A DNA stretch of 64,000 nt from Candidatus Synechococcus calcipolaris G9 (GCF_029582805.1 NZ_JAKKUT010000002.1:706001-770000); one strand, 5' to 3'. Counted from the first letter of the stretch, positions 1 to 9,193 are shown. The notes: generated from the letters alone by a model not told the origin. Made by a program: numbers and translations.

Positions 1-2310
1 TTGGTTCACACCCTTTACGTTTTTGTCGCCCCGTTTAGCCTGGTCAACCCAGGTGAGTTTTTCCTTGCCCTTGGCGGTGGTGGGTGGTTCGACAATCAAA
101 GTGCCTTGCGAAATGTACCAATCCCGCAAACGCGCCCAAAGCTCGTTAACAGGAACCTGTCCGGTGGGGTCGGATACTAGCCCGGCATCCTCGCAAAACT
201 GAAGCAGGTGACAAGATTCCCGCTGAATCTCATCAAGATAATGGTTAGTGGAAGAATAATCCACTCCCTCGATTACCACCGCTTGGAGGTGGGCGATCAG
301 GTCGTTCAGGAATGCGGGAAGAATTTTGTCTTGAATAAAAGAAGGGTCTTCCTTGTATCGCGCGTCCGCCTGTAGCTGCCCTGCGACGGGGTTTTGCGCG
401 TAGGTTTTGTTAAAAGGGACTATGCCCCACCGTGACTTGGTGGCCTCTAATTGCGCGACTAGATTAGGTGCTTCGTTGAGGTTAAAAAGAAAAACCGCTT
501 TAGGCTGCTCCTGGATTGAATCCGAGTATTTTCGTTCAAAGTCGATTGGATCGCCGGTGATCGCCGCCCTCAAGCCTTTTAATTGGTCAATCCGCCCAAC
601 GTCTGCATTCTCACTGGGCCAAGCGATCGCCGCCCCCCGCAAGGCATAAACGCCAAACTTCCGCCCTGAGTCATACGCTTGCCAGTCGGTCACAGAAACA
701 CCACTGATTCGCCCCTGCCCCAGTAACATCTGACAAATTGACCGAAGGGTATCTTTGCCGTTTGAGCCGTCGCCTTTTAGAAATAGGGCCTTTACCGCCC
801 GTCCCTTGAATTTGCGTACTGTGGACAGGTCAAGGCTTGCGGCGATCGTCTTCAGAAAAATCTCGCGGGGTTGAGGATCAAGACACTGCATGAGTTTGTT
901 GTAGTCGCCGGGGTCAGCCTGGGGGTCGTAGGTTGCCGCAGGTTCACCTATATATAGATGTTTGGTGGGGTCGTGGGGCTGGAGTTCGACCGTCAAATTC
1001 TTCGCCTCCCAAACGAAGGATAGACACCCATTGCGACAGTTCAGCCCTGGGGGATTCACCTCGGTTACTGTACACCCGAATTTTTGCCACTCTAAAATTT
1101 GCTTAACGAAAGTCGGCTTGGCAAAAGGAAAAGTATCAATTTCGCCCATCGTCTTGTCGATTTTGGTGACACAATACCGATTGCAAAACGCCTGAAGTCG
1201 CGGGAACTCCGATTCGTCGGGCACAGCTTGATAATGGGTTCCCTCCCACTTGTACAAAGTATTCCCAAAGCAGATCCAAGATTCGTCCTTGGGGTAGAGG
1301 GCTGCACAGGCTTTTTGCAGGAATTCTGTGCCCTCGTCGGCGATCGCCTGGGGATGATCCTTTTTGGGCTGGGGAGAGGGGGACTGCTTAGTAACCGCCA
1401 ATAGGCAATTCTCCAGCTTGTCCTCCGAGAGGGAGGGCCCTGGGTTAGACGATTGTGCAGATCGCCAAATCAGATCCGCCTCCCGCGCATCCAGGGCAGG
1501 GTTGCAGCGGGCACAAAACGAATCGAAAAGACCACGAGGATCAGGGTAAAAGCCCTTGCCCCGCAGCCATTGAGCCGTTCCGATTAAATCGCGGGCTAGT
1601 GCTGCCCCGCTACTGTTCCGGCTGCCCTCTCCGGCTCCACCCGTCACTAAATCACGGTGTCGTACCGCTAAACAGGCAAGTAAAATCTCGTCGTCAGATT
1701 TATTGGATGGCAGGAGTAGTGAGGGTTCTGGAGGATTGGCCCGGCTTGGAACAATAGCCCGTAACTCCTGGAAGGAGCACCGCTTGCCCGTATTGCCCAC
1801 AATCGTAGATTTTTGCCCTGTGCCTTGGTGGACGGCTCCGGCAAGCCGCATTACCCGGCTGGGATTTTTCAGGCTGCGATCGCCTGAAGCAAATTCCAGT
1901 AGGTCGGATTGTAGTTTTTTCCACTCCCCAGGCGCGATCGGCTCGTCAAACACCCAGTAGGAGTGGATTGACTTGCCTCCGGTATCCACCTGGACTGTCG
2001 GCTCTGGCAAACCCAAGGTACGCCACAGGTTTGCGCTGATTTCCTTCTCTAAATCGTCGTGTTCATAGAAAATAGCTCGGCAGGATTTAACCTCCTGGTC
2101 TTTTTGCCCGCCCCCATTCACAACAAAGTAAATCCCGCGCTTTTGGGTCTGATGTTTTTCGATCTCTTTGGTGGGTAGATTGCCCGCTCTGCCTTCAAAG
2201 TTAATGCCGCCGCCTTTTGGGGCGATCGCTCGAAAATAGGCGGTTTCGCTCTCCCCGTAACCCAAGGCGGTCAAGTGGGCGATCGCCGTTTCGCAGTCAA
2301 AATGAAGCAT
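1..2310 (-). CDS. AEP-type primase fused to D5-like SF3 helicase (partial, 3' end missing)
   Basis: The frame is open for 770 codons from the ATG at 2310 to the left edge. A good Shine-Dalgarno (GGAG) lies 6 bases upstream of the start. The N-terminal ~200 residues carry archaeo-eukaryotic primase signatures: an acidic HDD in a strand (FYEHDDLE), a GGKSIHSYW segment holding the conserved S-x-H, and NPSRVMRLAG, as in RepB-like primases. Around residues 510-525 is a Walker A-like loop (LKGDGSNGKDT) of the viral D5/P4 superfamily 3 helicase type. The protein probably starts replication of the excised element by priming and unwinding DNA. The C-terminus is cut by the window edge. The first base shown lies inside the gene, so total length is unknown. 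Confidence 0.85.
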   Translation of the reverse strand, partial: MLHFDCETAIAHLTALGYGESETAYFRAIAPKGGGINFEGRAGNLPTKEIEKHQTQKRGIYFVVNGGGQKDQEVKSCRAIFYEHDDLEKEISANLWRTLGLPEPTVQVDTGGKSIHSYWVFDEPIAPGEWKKLQSDLLEFASGDRSLKNPSRVMRLAGAVHQGTGQKSTIVGNTGKRCSFQELRAIVPSRANPPEPSLLLPSNKSDDEILLACLAVRHRDLVTGGAGEGSRNSSGAALARDLIGTAQWLRGKGFYPDPRGLFDSFCARCNPALDAREADLIWRSAQSSNPGPSLSEDKLENCLLAVTKQSPSPQPKKDHPQAIADEGTEFLQKACAALYPKDESWICFGNTLYKWEGTHYQAVPDESEFPRLQAFCNRYCVTKIDKTMGEIDTFPFAKPTFVKQILEWQKFGCTVTEVNPPGLNCRNGCLSFVWEAKNLTVELQPHDPTKHLYIGEPAATYDPQADPGDYNKLMQCLDPQPREIFLKTIAASLDLSTVRKFKGRAVKALFLKGDGSNGKDTLRSICQMLLGQGRISGVSVTDWQAYDSGRKFGVYALRGAAIAWPSENADVGRIDQLKGLRAAITGDPIDFERKYSDSIQEQPKAVFLFNLNEAPNLVAQLEATKSRWGIVPFNKTYAQNPVAGQLQADARYKEDPSFIQDKILPAFLNDLIAHLQAVVIEGVDYSSTNHYLDEIQRESCHLLQFCEDAGLVSDPTGQVPVNELWARLRDWYISQGTLIVEPPTTAKGKEKLTWVDQAKRGDKNVKGVNQ

Positions 2311-2400
2311 TATTTTCTCCTAGATTTTATTTTTGAACTAGGAGGCTTTAAGATTGAGTAGATGCTTCAATCAAGCCGCCCCCCACAGGCTTTTGAACCC

Positions 2401-2634
2401 TCACCGATTTGCCCCGGTGGGGGTTCCCTTTTGCGCGTTTAACGACCCGCCGGTCGGGTTTTCGATTAAATTCCGAATATCCTCTACGCGCCAAACAGTA
2501 GTTTTCGCGCCAAGTTTGATGCCACTGGGAAATTTCCCCGCGCGAATCCCTGCCCACCAGGTGCTTTTGCCCACAGGGATAAATTTCAGGACATCATTAA
2601 TGCGTAAGAAACCATCTTTGGGTAATTCCGACAT
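2401..2634 (-). CDS. AlpA-like helix-turn-helix regulator / excisionase
   Basis: A 77-residue protein with the layout of AlpA-family DNA-binding proteins: an N-terminal 'FLRINDVLKFIPVGKSTWW' helix-turn-helix, then a short wing ending in 'VWRVEDIRNLI'. AlpA proteins of P4-like elements control integrase expression or act as excision factors. It lies between the hypothetical gene and the primase-helicase on the same strand, as in many P4-type satellites. Whether it activates, represses or promotes excision cannot be told from sequence. Confidence 0.75.
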   Translation of the reverse strand: MSELPKDGFLRINDVLKFIPVGKSTWWAGIRAGKFPSGIKLGAKTTVWRVEDIRNLIENPTGGSLNAQKGTPTGANR

Positions 2635-2698
2635 GAGCGTGTTTCTCTAATTCAGAACAAACTCAGTTTGGGATGATTTCTATTCTTGAAAACGCAAT

Positions 2699-2735
2699 GA
2701 GTAAATTAAAACCGCAATGCGGTTTTTATTTACTC
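2699..2735. terminator. Bidirectional stem-loop terminator
   Basis: A long near-perfect inverted repeat (GAGTAAAT...ATTTACTC outside, AAAACCGC...GCGGTTTT inside) with A/T runs on both sides. It overlaps the last codons of the hypothetical gene ending at 2730 and precedes the AlpA-like gene. It would end transcription from the integrase pair before the replication genes. Confidence 0.75.
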
Positions 2736-3335
2736 AAGCTCTTTAATTTGGTTAAGGTACTTTCTGGCTGTGTTTTCAGAGATGCCAGTTAACGCCATGA
2801 ACTTTGTTGTCGCTTCCCGTTGGTCAATATCTATGTGCTGCAACTCCAGGAATCTTTTAATAATAGATAACAAGGTTTTGCGTTCAGTGGGATGCAGTTC
2901 TTCCAACACCTTGGTTTGAGTAATTCTGACCTCTGGGAATAGAAATGCTGGCTTTTTATCCTTTTTGTCGGCAAACTCCCGTAGTTGCTCATGGGTCACA
3001 TAGTGACGTGGCGGCCTCTCTTTGCGGCGCAAAGCCTGTGGCAATGTTGCGCGTGCCTGGTTGTAAAGTTCCATCTCGTCGTCACTCAAAACTTCGCCCG
3101 CCGCTAGACGCGCCTCCCAGTCCTTAACTTCAAATTCTTTCCACTCTGCAACTTTCTCTAGTCCGGCCCATGTTTCCAGCCCCCAATGCACCCGCAAGCT
3201 CTCGTAAAGCCTCTTTACTTGTTCTGGTACATTTCGCCTTGCCTCATCCGTTGGCTCAATCTCCCACCAATAGAATGCAGCATCCAGAAGCTCAAGCCCT
3301 GGTTCAAGGTCAAGCATTTCCCAATCGATCGCCAT
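2730..3335 (-). CDS. Hypothetical protein coupled to the integrase
   Basis: A 201-residue, highly charged, soluble protein that I do not recognise. Its ATG at 3335 overlaps the integrase stop in a TGATG junction, so the two are almost certainly translationally coupled. Tryptophan-rich acidic helices fill the first half (WEMLDLEPGLELLDAAFYWW). The last ~40 residues (REATTKFMALTGISENTARKY region) resemble a helix-turn-helix. A DNA-binding or recombination-accessory role is possible but is only inferred from position. Confidence 0.7.
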   Translation of the reverse strand: MAIDWEMLDLEPGLELLDAAFYWWEIEPTDEARRNVPEQVKRLYESLRVHWGLETWAGLEKVAEWKEFEVKDWEARLAAGEVLSDDEMELYNQARATLPQALRRKERPPRHYVTHEQLREFADKKDKKPAFLFPEVRITQTKVLEELHPTERKTLLSIIKRFLELQHIDIDQREATTKFMALTGISENTARKYLNQIKELE

Positions 3336-4522
3336 CAGACCTCTCCTTTTAATTTGTCCAAATAATCTGCCCAGGACTGCATCATTTTTTTCCGCTCCGG
3401 TAAAAATGTCGTCCTGTTGTACGCCCTGCCCATGGGGTCACGAACACAATGGGTTAGTTGAAGCTCTACGACTTCAGGAGGGTAATGGCACACTTCAGTT
3501 AAAATCGTTCTGCCCATCGCCCGAAACCCATGCCAGGTGTGTTCTTCCTTGGTGATGCCTATTGCCCTTAAGGCTGCCGTAATCGAACCACTCGACATAG
3601 GGCGTTGCTTATCTCTGGCATTAGGGAATAAATAGATGCCATGGCCAGTAACCCGCTGGAGTGCCTGGAGAATCGTAATAGCTTGATTGGCCAGCGGAAC
3701 AATGTGGTCAATGTTTGTTTTAGTCGAAAGATATTGCCATTCCCTTGCCTCAAAATCAATCTCTGCCCACTTTGCGCTGCGTAGCTCACCCGGCCGCACA
3801 AAGAATAGGGGAGCCAGCTTAAAGGCACTGCACACAACGAAAGTGCCCCAGTACTCATCGATGAGTTTAACTAGCCGGCCCACATCCTCTGGCTTGGTGA
3901 AGGCTGCAAAATGCTTCGTTTTCGGCTTAGGGGGCAATACTCCTTCCAGGTCTGCTCCCGGATTACGATTAGCGCGTCCTGTGGCCAAGGCATAGCCAAA
4001 CACCCGCCGACAATTCCCCAATTCTCTACGGGCAGTTTCCACCGCACCGCGATCCACGACTCTTTGTAGGACAGCCAGCAATTCAGGCGCATCGATGTCA
4101 CCAATGGGGCGTTGCCCAATGAATGGAAAAATATCCACCTCAAAGTTGTGGAGGACATCATCGGCATGGCGATCTTTCCAACCTGGGGACTGGGTTTCCC
4201 ACCACTGACGAGCAACCTTTTCAAACGTATTTGCTGCATTAAAGGCTTTCACTCGTTTTCGAGATTGACGCTCGGCTGAGGGGTCTTTATCATCAGCCAG
4301 TACCCGCTTTGCTTCCTCCAGCCGTTTTCGTGCCTCTTTTAGCGAAACCTTGGGATAAGCCCCCAGGCTGATCCGCTTCTCTTTGCCATTAAATCGATAC
4401 TTAAACCGCCAGCCCTTGGAGCATGGGGGGCGAATCTCTAAATAGAGTCCTTCACCATCCCATAGCCTTATGGTCTTCTCAGTTGACTTGATCGCCTTGA
4501 TCTGAATATCCGTTAGCTTCAT
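3335..4522 (-). CDS. int: P4-type tyrosine integrase
   Basis: A 395-residue tyrosine recombinase of the P4/CP4 family. The N-terminal DUF4102-like arm-binding domain (about residues 1-90, with GWRFKYRFNGKEKRISLGAYP) is followed by a core-binding domain and a catalytic domain. Catalytic residues are visible: Arg in RPGELRSAKW, HGFR box, LTHCV, and the nucleophile Tyr in GRAYNRTTF. Such integrases insert elements at tRNA 3' ends, which fits the tRNA-Ser 168 bases upstream. The frame stays open to 4603, but family proteins begin near MKLTDIQIKAI, so the ATG at 4522 is preferred; no strong ribosome site is visible for either start. Confidence 0.9.
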   Translation of the reverse strand: MKLTDIQIKAIKSTEKTIRLWDGEGLYLEIRPPCSKGWRFKYRFNGKEKRISLGAYPKVSLKEARKRLEEAKRVLADDKDPSAERQSRKRVKAFNAANTFEKVARQWWETQSPGWKDRHADDVLHNFEVDIFPFIGQRPIGDIDAPELLAVLQRVVDRGAVETARRELGNCRRVFGYALATGRANRNPGADLEGVLPPKPKTKHFAAFTKPEDVGRLVKLIDEYWGTFVVCSAFKLAPLFFVRPGELRSAKWAEIDFEAREWQYLSTKTNIDHIVPLANQAITILQALQRVTGHGIYLFPNARDKQRPMSSGSITAALRAIGITKEEHTWHGFRAMGRTILTEVCHYPPEVVELQLTHCVRDPMGRAYNRTTFLPERKKMMQSWADYLDKLKGEV

Positions 4523-4689
4523 AGGGGGCACATTTTTTAGGGTGTTTGGGCTGTCTCCCCAATTGTGCCCCCAGTTGCCCCTAGATGTCCATAGACCAAA
4601 CAAGACAACCCTAGAGGTATCAATAAGCTATAAGCCTTGCCCTATAAGGGATTTAAGACGTTTATAGACAAACTTAGATTTGAATAATA

Positions 4690-4781
4690 CGGAGAGAGAG
4701 GGATTCGAACCCTCGGATAGGAGTTACCAACCTATCAACAGATTAGCAATCTGCCGCTTTCGACCACTCAGCCATCTCTCC
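4690..4781 (-). tRNA. tRNA-Ser(GCU)
   Basis: Read on the minus strand, the 92-nt sequence folds as a class II tRNA. It has acceptor GGAGAGA paired with TCTCTCC, discriminator G, anticodon loop TTGCTAA with anticodon GCT, a long variable arm, and a GGTTCGAATCC T-arm. CCA is not encoded. Its 3' end faces the integrase, marking it as the likely attachment gene for the left element. Confidence 0.95.
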
Positions 4782-5024
4782 AGCGGAGCAAAAGTCATTA
4801 TAGCAAACTATAGCAAACTTTTTTCTAGGAATTTTGACTCCTTTGCCCCATAAAACTAGAAATTTAATACTGCTAACCAAGGCAGCTTTTTATGGTAGAG
4901 AAGCAGGCTCGTAAAACTTTACGACTAAAATTTTTCTGGGTGATATATCATTTTCTCTATATCAATAATAAGGGTTTAAGTAAAAAGGTTTGGGAACGAA
5001 AATCAGCGTACCGGAGAACCAAGG

Positions 5025-5414
5025 ATGCGTTACCTGACAATTGTTTTGCGTTTAATGATTTGGTTTTTGCTGACCGCTGACTTAAGTCTGACCAATATTT
5101 TAATTGGCCTGGCGATCGCCCTAGTCTTACCCCATGGCCCTAGGGGAACCGCCACCCTAAAGGATTGGGCCATGAGCCTTGGAAAAGTCATTTTAGCCAT
5201 TCCCATTGCCTATGCTGAAGCCATTGAACTCATTTTTCGCCCCCACCTGTACGAAGAGATGACCCTTGAGCAGGTACCTCCCCGGCGAACCCCGGGACTG
5301 ATCTTCTTAGATATTTTTCGGATCACCTTTACCCCGAAAACCGTTGTTCTCAGCTATGACAAAAAGGGATGGTACACCATTCATCGGGTCAGCCCTAGGA
5401 GGAAACGCCCGTGA
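5025..5414 (+). CDS. mnhE: Na+/H+ antiporter subunit E (MnhE/MrpE)
   Basis: A 129-residue membrane protein with the MrpE pattern: two N-terminal hydrophobic helices (TIVLRLMIWFLLTADLSLTN), an amphipathic helix near AIPIAYAEAIELIF, and a C-terminal soluble part with TPKTVVLS. MrpE is a small subunit of the multisubunit cation/proton antiporter used for sodium and pH homeostasis. GGAG lies about 9 bases upstream of the ATG. The next gene overlaps its stop by 4 bases, so this is the first gene of the block seen. The large MrpA/C/D subunits are not present here. Confidence 0.85.
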   Translation: MRYLTIVLRLMIWFLLTADLSLTNILIGLAIALVLPHGPRGTATLKDWAMSLGKVILAIPIAYAEAIELIFRPHLYEEMTLEQVPPRRTPGLIFLDIFRITFTPKTVVLSYDKKGWYTIHRVSPRRKRP

Positions 5415-5671
5415 TCGGTTTTTTGATTGCCATGCTGATCATTCTTTTAATTCCCCTCTATGAGGCCTGGAAAAGTGAGGATGTTTGGCAGAAAATGCTT
5501 GCCTTTGCCAGTATCTCTACTAAAACATCCATCATGATTTTGATTGTGGCGGTTATTCGGGACGATGGGATGTTGGGGGTGGTGGGGGTGATTATCCTCA
5601 GTGTTGGCAATGCTGCCCTCATGCTTTTAGCCCATGTGATCAAGCGGTTAAGAGATGTTGTCAACAGCTAG
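5411..5671 (+). CDS. mnhF: Na+/H+ antiporter subunit F (MnhF/MrpF)
   Basis: An 86-residue protein of three transmembrane helices, matching MrpF in size and order. It begins with GTG inside the mnhE stop (GTGA overlap), showing translational coupling. The aspartate in VAVIRDDGMLG and the preceding hydrophobic helix match the family's second helix region. It is assigned by position between E and G as well as by sequence. Confidence 0.8.
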   Translation: MIGFLIAMLIILLIPLYEAWKSEDVWQKMLAFASISTKTSIMILIVAVIRDDGMLGVVGVIILSVGNAALMLLAHVIKRLRDVVNS

Positions 5672-5705
5672 GAAGCCGCTAGGAATTTGAGGTAAAACGG
5701 GTGTA

Positions 5706-5990
5706 ATGGCGGATCGTCTGAGTGATCTTTGCATTTTAATCGGCATCATTTTTTGGTTTTGGGGAACCTTTCCCCTCCTAGGGCGGCGATCGATCCTATT
5801 TAAGCTCCATAGTTTATCCGTGGCAGATACCCTAGGTTCAATGACGATGATTATTGGACTTCTGATCAAAATTCCCCAGGAATGGCCCCTACTGACCCTA
5901 GCCCTCATTTCCTTGGTGATGTGGAATACAGTGCTGGGCTATGTCTTGGCCTATTGCTCCAGTGATCATCCTTCCGATAGTTCATCCTAA
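5706..5990 (+). CDS. mnhG: Na+/H+ antiporter subunit G (MnhG/MrpG)
   Basis: A 94-residue, three-helix membrane protein typical of MrpG, with the conserved 'KLHSLSVADTLGSM' loop between helices one and two. It follows mnhF by 34 bases and overlaps the start of the next gene by one base (TAATG). It is part of the small-subunit block of the Mrp antiporter. Confidence 0.85.
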   Translation: MADRLSDLCILIGIIFWFWGTFPLLGRRSILFKLHSLSVADTLGSMTMIIGLLIKIPQEWPLLTLALISLVMWNTVLGYVLAYCSSDHPSDSSS

Positions 5991-6709
5991 TGGATAGTAT
6001 GGATAATTACGTCTATGGTATTACCGCCCTCCTGCCCTTGACCGCTGCCATGGTGGTCTTTCAAGGGAATCCTTATCACGCCTTGGTGATTCGGGGAATT
6101 TTGGGAGCGGTGGCAGCCCTTGTCTATGCGGTGTTTGGGGCTGCGGATGTGGCCTTGACCGAGGCATTAGTCGGCACGATGTTAACGGTGACCCTGAGTG
6201 CGGTGGCGGTGAGATCGTCCCTGGTGATGCGCCTAGGCGTTCTTAAGGATGAAATGGAGTCCGCGCCCATCCAAGCCCCATCTCTGCCAGAGCCGTTGGA
6301 ACCCGTGAATCCCCTAAGTGTTGCTCTAGAACCTTCTTCAGAGCCATCCGTCCCTGATCCCTTCCATCAGCTTCTGCAAGAGTTCCGGCGTATTGCCAAC
6401 AAACATTACCTGCGCCTAGAAGTGATTCCTTACCCCGATATTCATACCCTGAGCCAGGGCCTTGTGAATGGGGATGTGCATACCATTTGTGCCCACCGCG
6501 AACAGCCAACGCCCCTATCCGAAAATTTATCCTCTTCCCCAGATTTTTTTCTGGAAAACAAAGATGGTCGTAAGCCCTACGATACCGTTACCCGGATTCA
6601 TCGCCTCTATCAAATTTTGCATAGGGAACTGGCATCTCCTATGACAAGCCTGATTTATACGCCGGTGAAGGGGGTGGGAGAGCCTAGCCCTGATGAACAT
6701 GGCGACTGA
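5990..6709 (+). CDS. DUF4040 / MrpB-like antiporter subunit with long tail
   Basis: The first ~80 residues are hydrophobic and contain VFGAADVALTEALVGT, the hallmark of the DUF4040 segment found at the C-terminus of MrpA and in MbhD-like subunits. The remaining ~150 residues are soluble and proline/serine-rich at first (QAPSLPEPLEPVNPLSVALE), then a globular region I cannot identify. Cyanobacterial Mrp clusters often split MrpA, and this gene probably supplies the missing piece. The tail is unusually long for the family. Confidence 0.7.
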   Translation: MDSMDNYVYGITALLPLTAAMVVFQGNPYHALVIRGILGAVAALVYAVFGAADVALTEALVGTMLTVTLSAVAVRSSLVMRLGVLKDEMESAPIQAPSLPEPLEPVNPLSVALEPSSEPSVPDPFHQLLQEFRRIANKHYLRLEVIPYPDIHTLSQGLVNGDVHTICAHREQPTPLSENLSSSPDFFLENKDGRKPYDTVTRIHRLYQILHRELASPMTSLIYTPVKGVGEPSPDEHGD

Positions 6710-6770
6710 GAAGAATCAACGAAAGAACATTAATTCTTTGGTGGTAACGTTCCGGGAATTTTAATTCTAA

Positions 6771-7517
6771 TTAATGGTTGATTTTGAGTAAACCAATGGT
6801 TGTATCATGACTTAAAAATAAGCAATCAATGTTCTGGCATCCATGGGACTGGATCAGCATTGTAATCGTTGCAATGGAGTCAGGTAGATCACTACTGATA
6901 ATATGATCACTAATGGTGATAAATTCAGATGGAGTCAGTTTCCAACCGCTTTTATGGGCTTGCTGAATGTAGCGATCGTAATAGGCCGGTAATGATTCTC
7001 CCTCTTGACGAAAAACATCAATTAAAATAAATGTACCTCCAGGATTTAATCGAGGTAAAAGTTTACCTAAAAATTGATCTTTGGCGGTCAGATCCAAGTG
7101 ATGTAAGGCAAAGGACATGAGAATAAGATCGAAATTTTTCTGATTTTCGTCAATAAATTCAATAAAACTCTTCTCAATTAATTGAATCGGAATACTTAAA
7201 CTTGCAAGATTATGGGCTGCAATTTCAAGGGCTACAGGAGAAACGTCTACCCCTGTATAGGCTTGAATGGGGCTATTTCTCAGGGCTGTTGCTGTGTAAC
7301 TTGCATCGCCACAGCCTAGGTCTAACATTTCAAAGGGATGGGGCTGTTGATGGCTAATGGATTGAACCAAAGCATAGAGTTCTTTGTGGTGCATGTGATT
7401 ATTAAGCAAAATCTTTTGATAGATCTGCCAGGTATCACTGAAAAATACACCTAAATCCGCCGGCGATCGCCCTAGGGATTCCTGTTCTTGGGAATCGGCG
7501 TTGAATTGGAATGTCAT
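6771..7517 (-). CDS. Class I SAM-dependent methyltransferase
   Basis: A 248-residue protein with the Rossmann methyltransferase motifs: MLDLGCGDASYT (motif I), TGVDVSPVALE (the acidic end of strand 2), LILMSFALHHL (motif IV/V) and a PGGTFILIDVF strand. The substrate cannot be told. An upstream TTG at 7538 is possible, but the ATG at 7517 has AGGG just upstream and is preferred. It ends convergently with the antiporter block. Confidence 0.8.
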   Translation of the reverse strand: MTFQFNADSQEQESLGRSPADLGVFFSDTWQIYQKILLNNHMHHKELYALVQSISHQQPHPFEMLDLGCGDASYTATALRNSPIQAYTGVDVSPVALEIAAHNLASLSIPIQLIEKSFIEFIDENQKNFDLILMSFALHHLDLTAKDQFLGKLLPRLNPGGTFILIDVFRQEGESLPAYYDRYIQQAHKSGWKLTPSEFITISDHIISSDLPDSIATITMLIQSHGCQNIDCLFLSHDTTIGLLKINH

Positions 7518-7576
7518 ATTACACCCTAGTAAAAACAATCCTGTGGTTAATCTGTACCCTATTAGTCTCCCTCACT

Positions 7577-9019
7577 TTAATCCCCCTCACTACCAAACAC
7601 ATGAATATCCGCAAAGGCACAGACTGGGGAGGCATGGCCCACCCGAATCGCTTGGTTGGGTTCTCCTTTGCCACAGAAGGGTGTACCAAAAATGCCCATG
7701 GTTTGGCGATCGCCCACCGCTATCAGATTTTGCCAAAATGTGGGCGTTGTGCCCCGATAATTGGGATTCCGCAGGGGGTGGGTGAGTTGGCCATTTTCAA
7801 TCCGGCGGGCGTACTCACAGCCAAATTGAAACTTGAGACGATAGTCATCAATGGACCAAGAGCGATTGGACTCCATATATACGCCCTGCTCAATGCCGGA
7901 AATGATCTCTGCAAAACTCCGATCCCCCGGTTCCAGGTTTAAGTTGGCCATGCGATCGATAGGTGGGCGGTTCCAGGACGAGGCCCGAAAATTAGCGACC
8001 CCCTCAACGCCAGAGCGCAGTTGACTTTCCAGGCTGCCTAGGCCCCGCAATAGTTTCCCTTCTTGAATCAAATAGGTACGCTCTGCCTCCAAACCCGCAT
8101 CATCATACCCATAGCTGGCCAGTTCTTGGGGAATGGTTGGATCAAAGGTGACATTGAGGAGGGGGGAACCGTAGATCTTTTTACCAAAGTCCTCCAACTT
8201 AATAAAACTACTGCCGGCATAGTTCCGCTCATCCCCTAAAATGCGGTCTAGCTCTAGGGGATGACCAATACTTTCATGGATTTGCAGCATCATCTGATCA
8301 GGAGCCAATACCAGGGTGGTGGCCATGGTGGGACATTCCTGGGCCTGCAATAGTTCTACGGCCTGCTGCCCCACCTCCATGGCCCGATGGAGGATATTCT
8401 CAGGATGAATGAACTCTAACCCCCCTTGATAGGAGCGGGCGAGTAGGCCGTGATCACTGCGATGTTGGACGATGTCACCGTCCTGGGACGTTGCCCCATA
8501 GTCACTCATAACTTGCACAAGGGTCTGCTGAATATCGCCGCCGGCACTACTGACCCAATGACTATCGGTTTCGACGGTTTGGATCAGGGCCCGGGTTTGG
8601 ACAATGGATTCCGAAACCTTTAGGCGATCGCACAGTTGAATGAGCAGATCATTGATCTCTCCTGGACTAAGGGCATCTAGGGTTCGCCCTAGGGGAGTGT
8701 GATATTGCCCCTTAGGGTTACGTCGAGCCGTTGCAGTAAAATGGTGACTTTGCCAAGGTGCGGCGGCGATCGCCTGGGAGTAGGCCCGGTTAGCGGCTGC
8801 TTGTATTCCCTCAGGCGTAAGACAATGGGTAGCGGCATAGCCAAATTGCCCCTGGGCTAAGACCTCGACCATTACCCCCTGGGAGTGCGATCGCTGGTTC
8901 ATCTCTGGTTGACCATTACGGGCCATGCGCGTTGTGCTACGTTCGTTGATGTAGCGCAGGCCGAGCCAATCCCCCGGACTATCCAGGTAGTTTAAGGCGG
9001 CCGTCAAATCAAATCCCAT
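7577..9019 (-). CDS. tldD: TldD/PmbA-family metalloprotease
   Basis: A 480-residue protein with the TldD zinc motif HESIGH (HExxxH) near residue 255 and the following GDERNYAGSSF segment. Conserved C-terminal features include EGVYMESNRSWSIDD and FGCEYARRIENG. TldD/TldE pairs degrade unfolded peptides and process some RiPPs. The partner (TldE/PmbA) is not in this window. The ATG at 9019 follows GGATGCTACGAA, giving a plausible ribosome site. Confidence 0.9.
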   Translation of the reverse strand: MGFDLTAALNYLDSPGDWLGLRYINERSTTRMARNGQPEMNQRSHSQGVMVEVLAQGQFGYAATHCLTPEGIQAAANRAYSQAIAAAPWQSHHFTATARRNPKGQYHTPLGRTLDALSPGEINDLLIQLCDRLKVSESIVQTRALIQTVETDSHWVSSAGGDIQQTLVQVMSDYGATSQDGDIVQHRSDHGLLARSYQGGLEFIHPENILHRAMEVGQQAVELLQAQECPTMATTLVLAPDQMMLQIHESIGHPLELDRILGDERNYAGSSFIKLEDFGKKIYGSPLLNVTFDPTIPQELASYGYDDAGLEAERTYLIQEGKLLRGLGSLESQLRSGVEGVANFRASSWNRPPIDRMANLNLEPGDRSFAEIISGIEQGVYMESNRSWSIDDYRLKFQFGCEYARRIENGQLTHPLRNPNYRGTTPTFWQNLIAVGDRQTMGIFGTPFCGKGEPNQAIRVGHASPVCAFADIHVFGSEGD

Positions 9020-9193
9020 TTCGTAGCATCCTTCTGATTTTTAGTCTGGTTTTTAGAAATTTTTAGAAATTACCGATGTTCCCCATCGTCGCCAAAATTG
9101 CTTCCCATTGTACGATGCCTCAGATTTATGAACGACTCAAAAAAACGCCCCCCATTTGCGATCGCTGAGACTGGGGACAGCCGAAATGTGTCG

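Larger units (their letters stand above)
1..4690. mobile_element. Integrative element at tRNA-Ser(GCU), right end only
   Basis: All genes here point leftward away from the 3' end of a tRNA-Ser: a P4-type integrase nearest the tRNA, a coupled hypothetical gene, an AlpA-like regulator and a primase-helicase that runs off the window. An integrase next to a tRNA 3' end is the standard arrangement for elements that recombine into that tRNA. The distal end and its att repeat are outside the window, so size and cargo are unknown. The extent given is inferred from gene content and the tRNA boundary. Confidence 0.8.

Noticed and set aside
4892-5080. Possible 62-residue gene before mnhE
   Set aside because: It overlaps mnhE in another frame, has no good ribosome site and no protein-like pattern.
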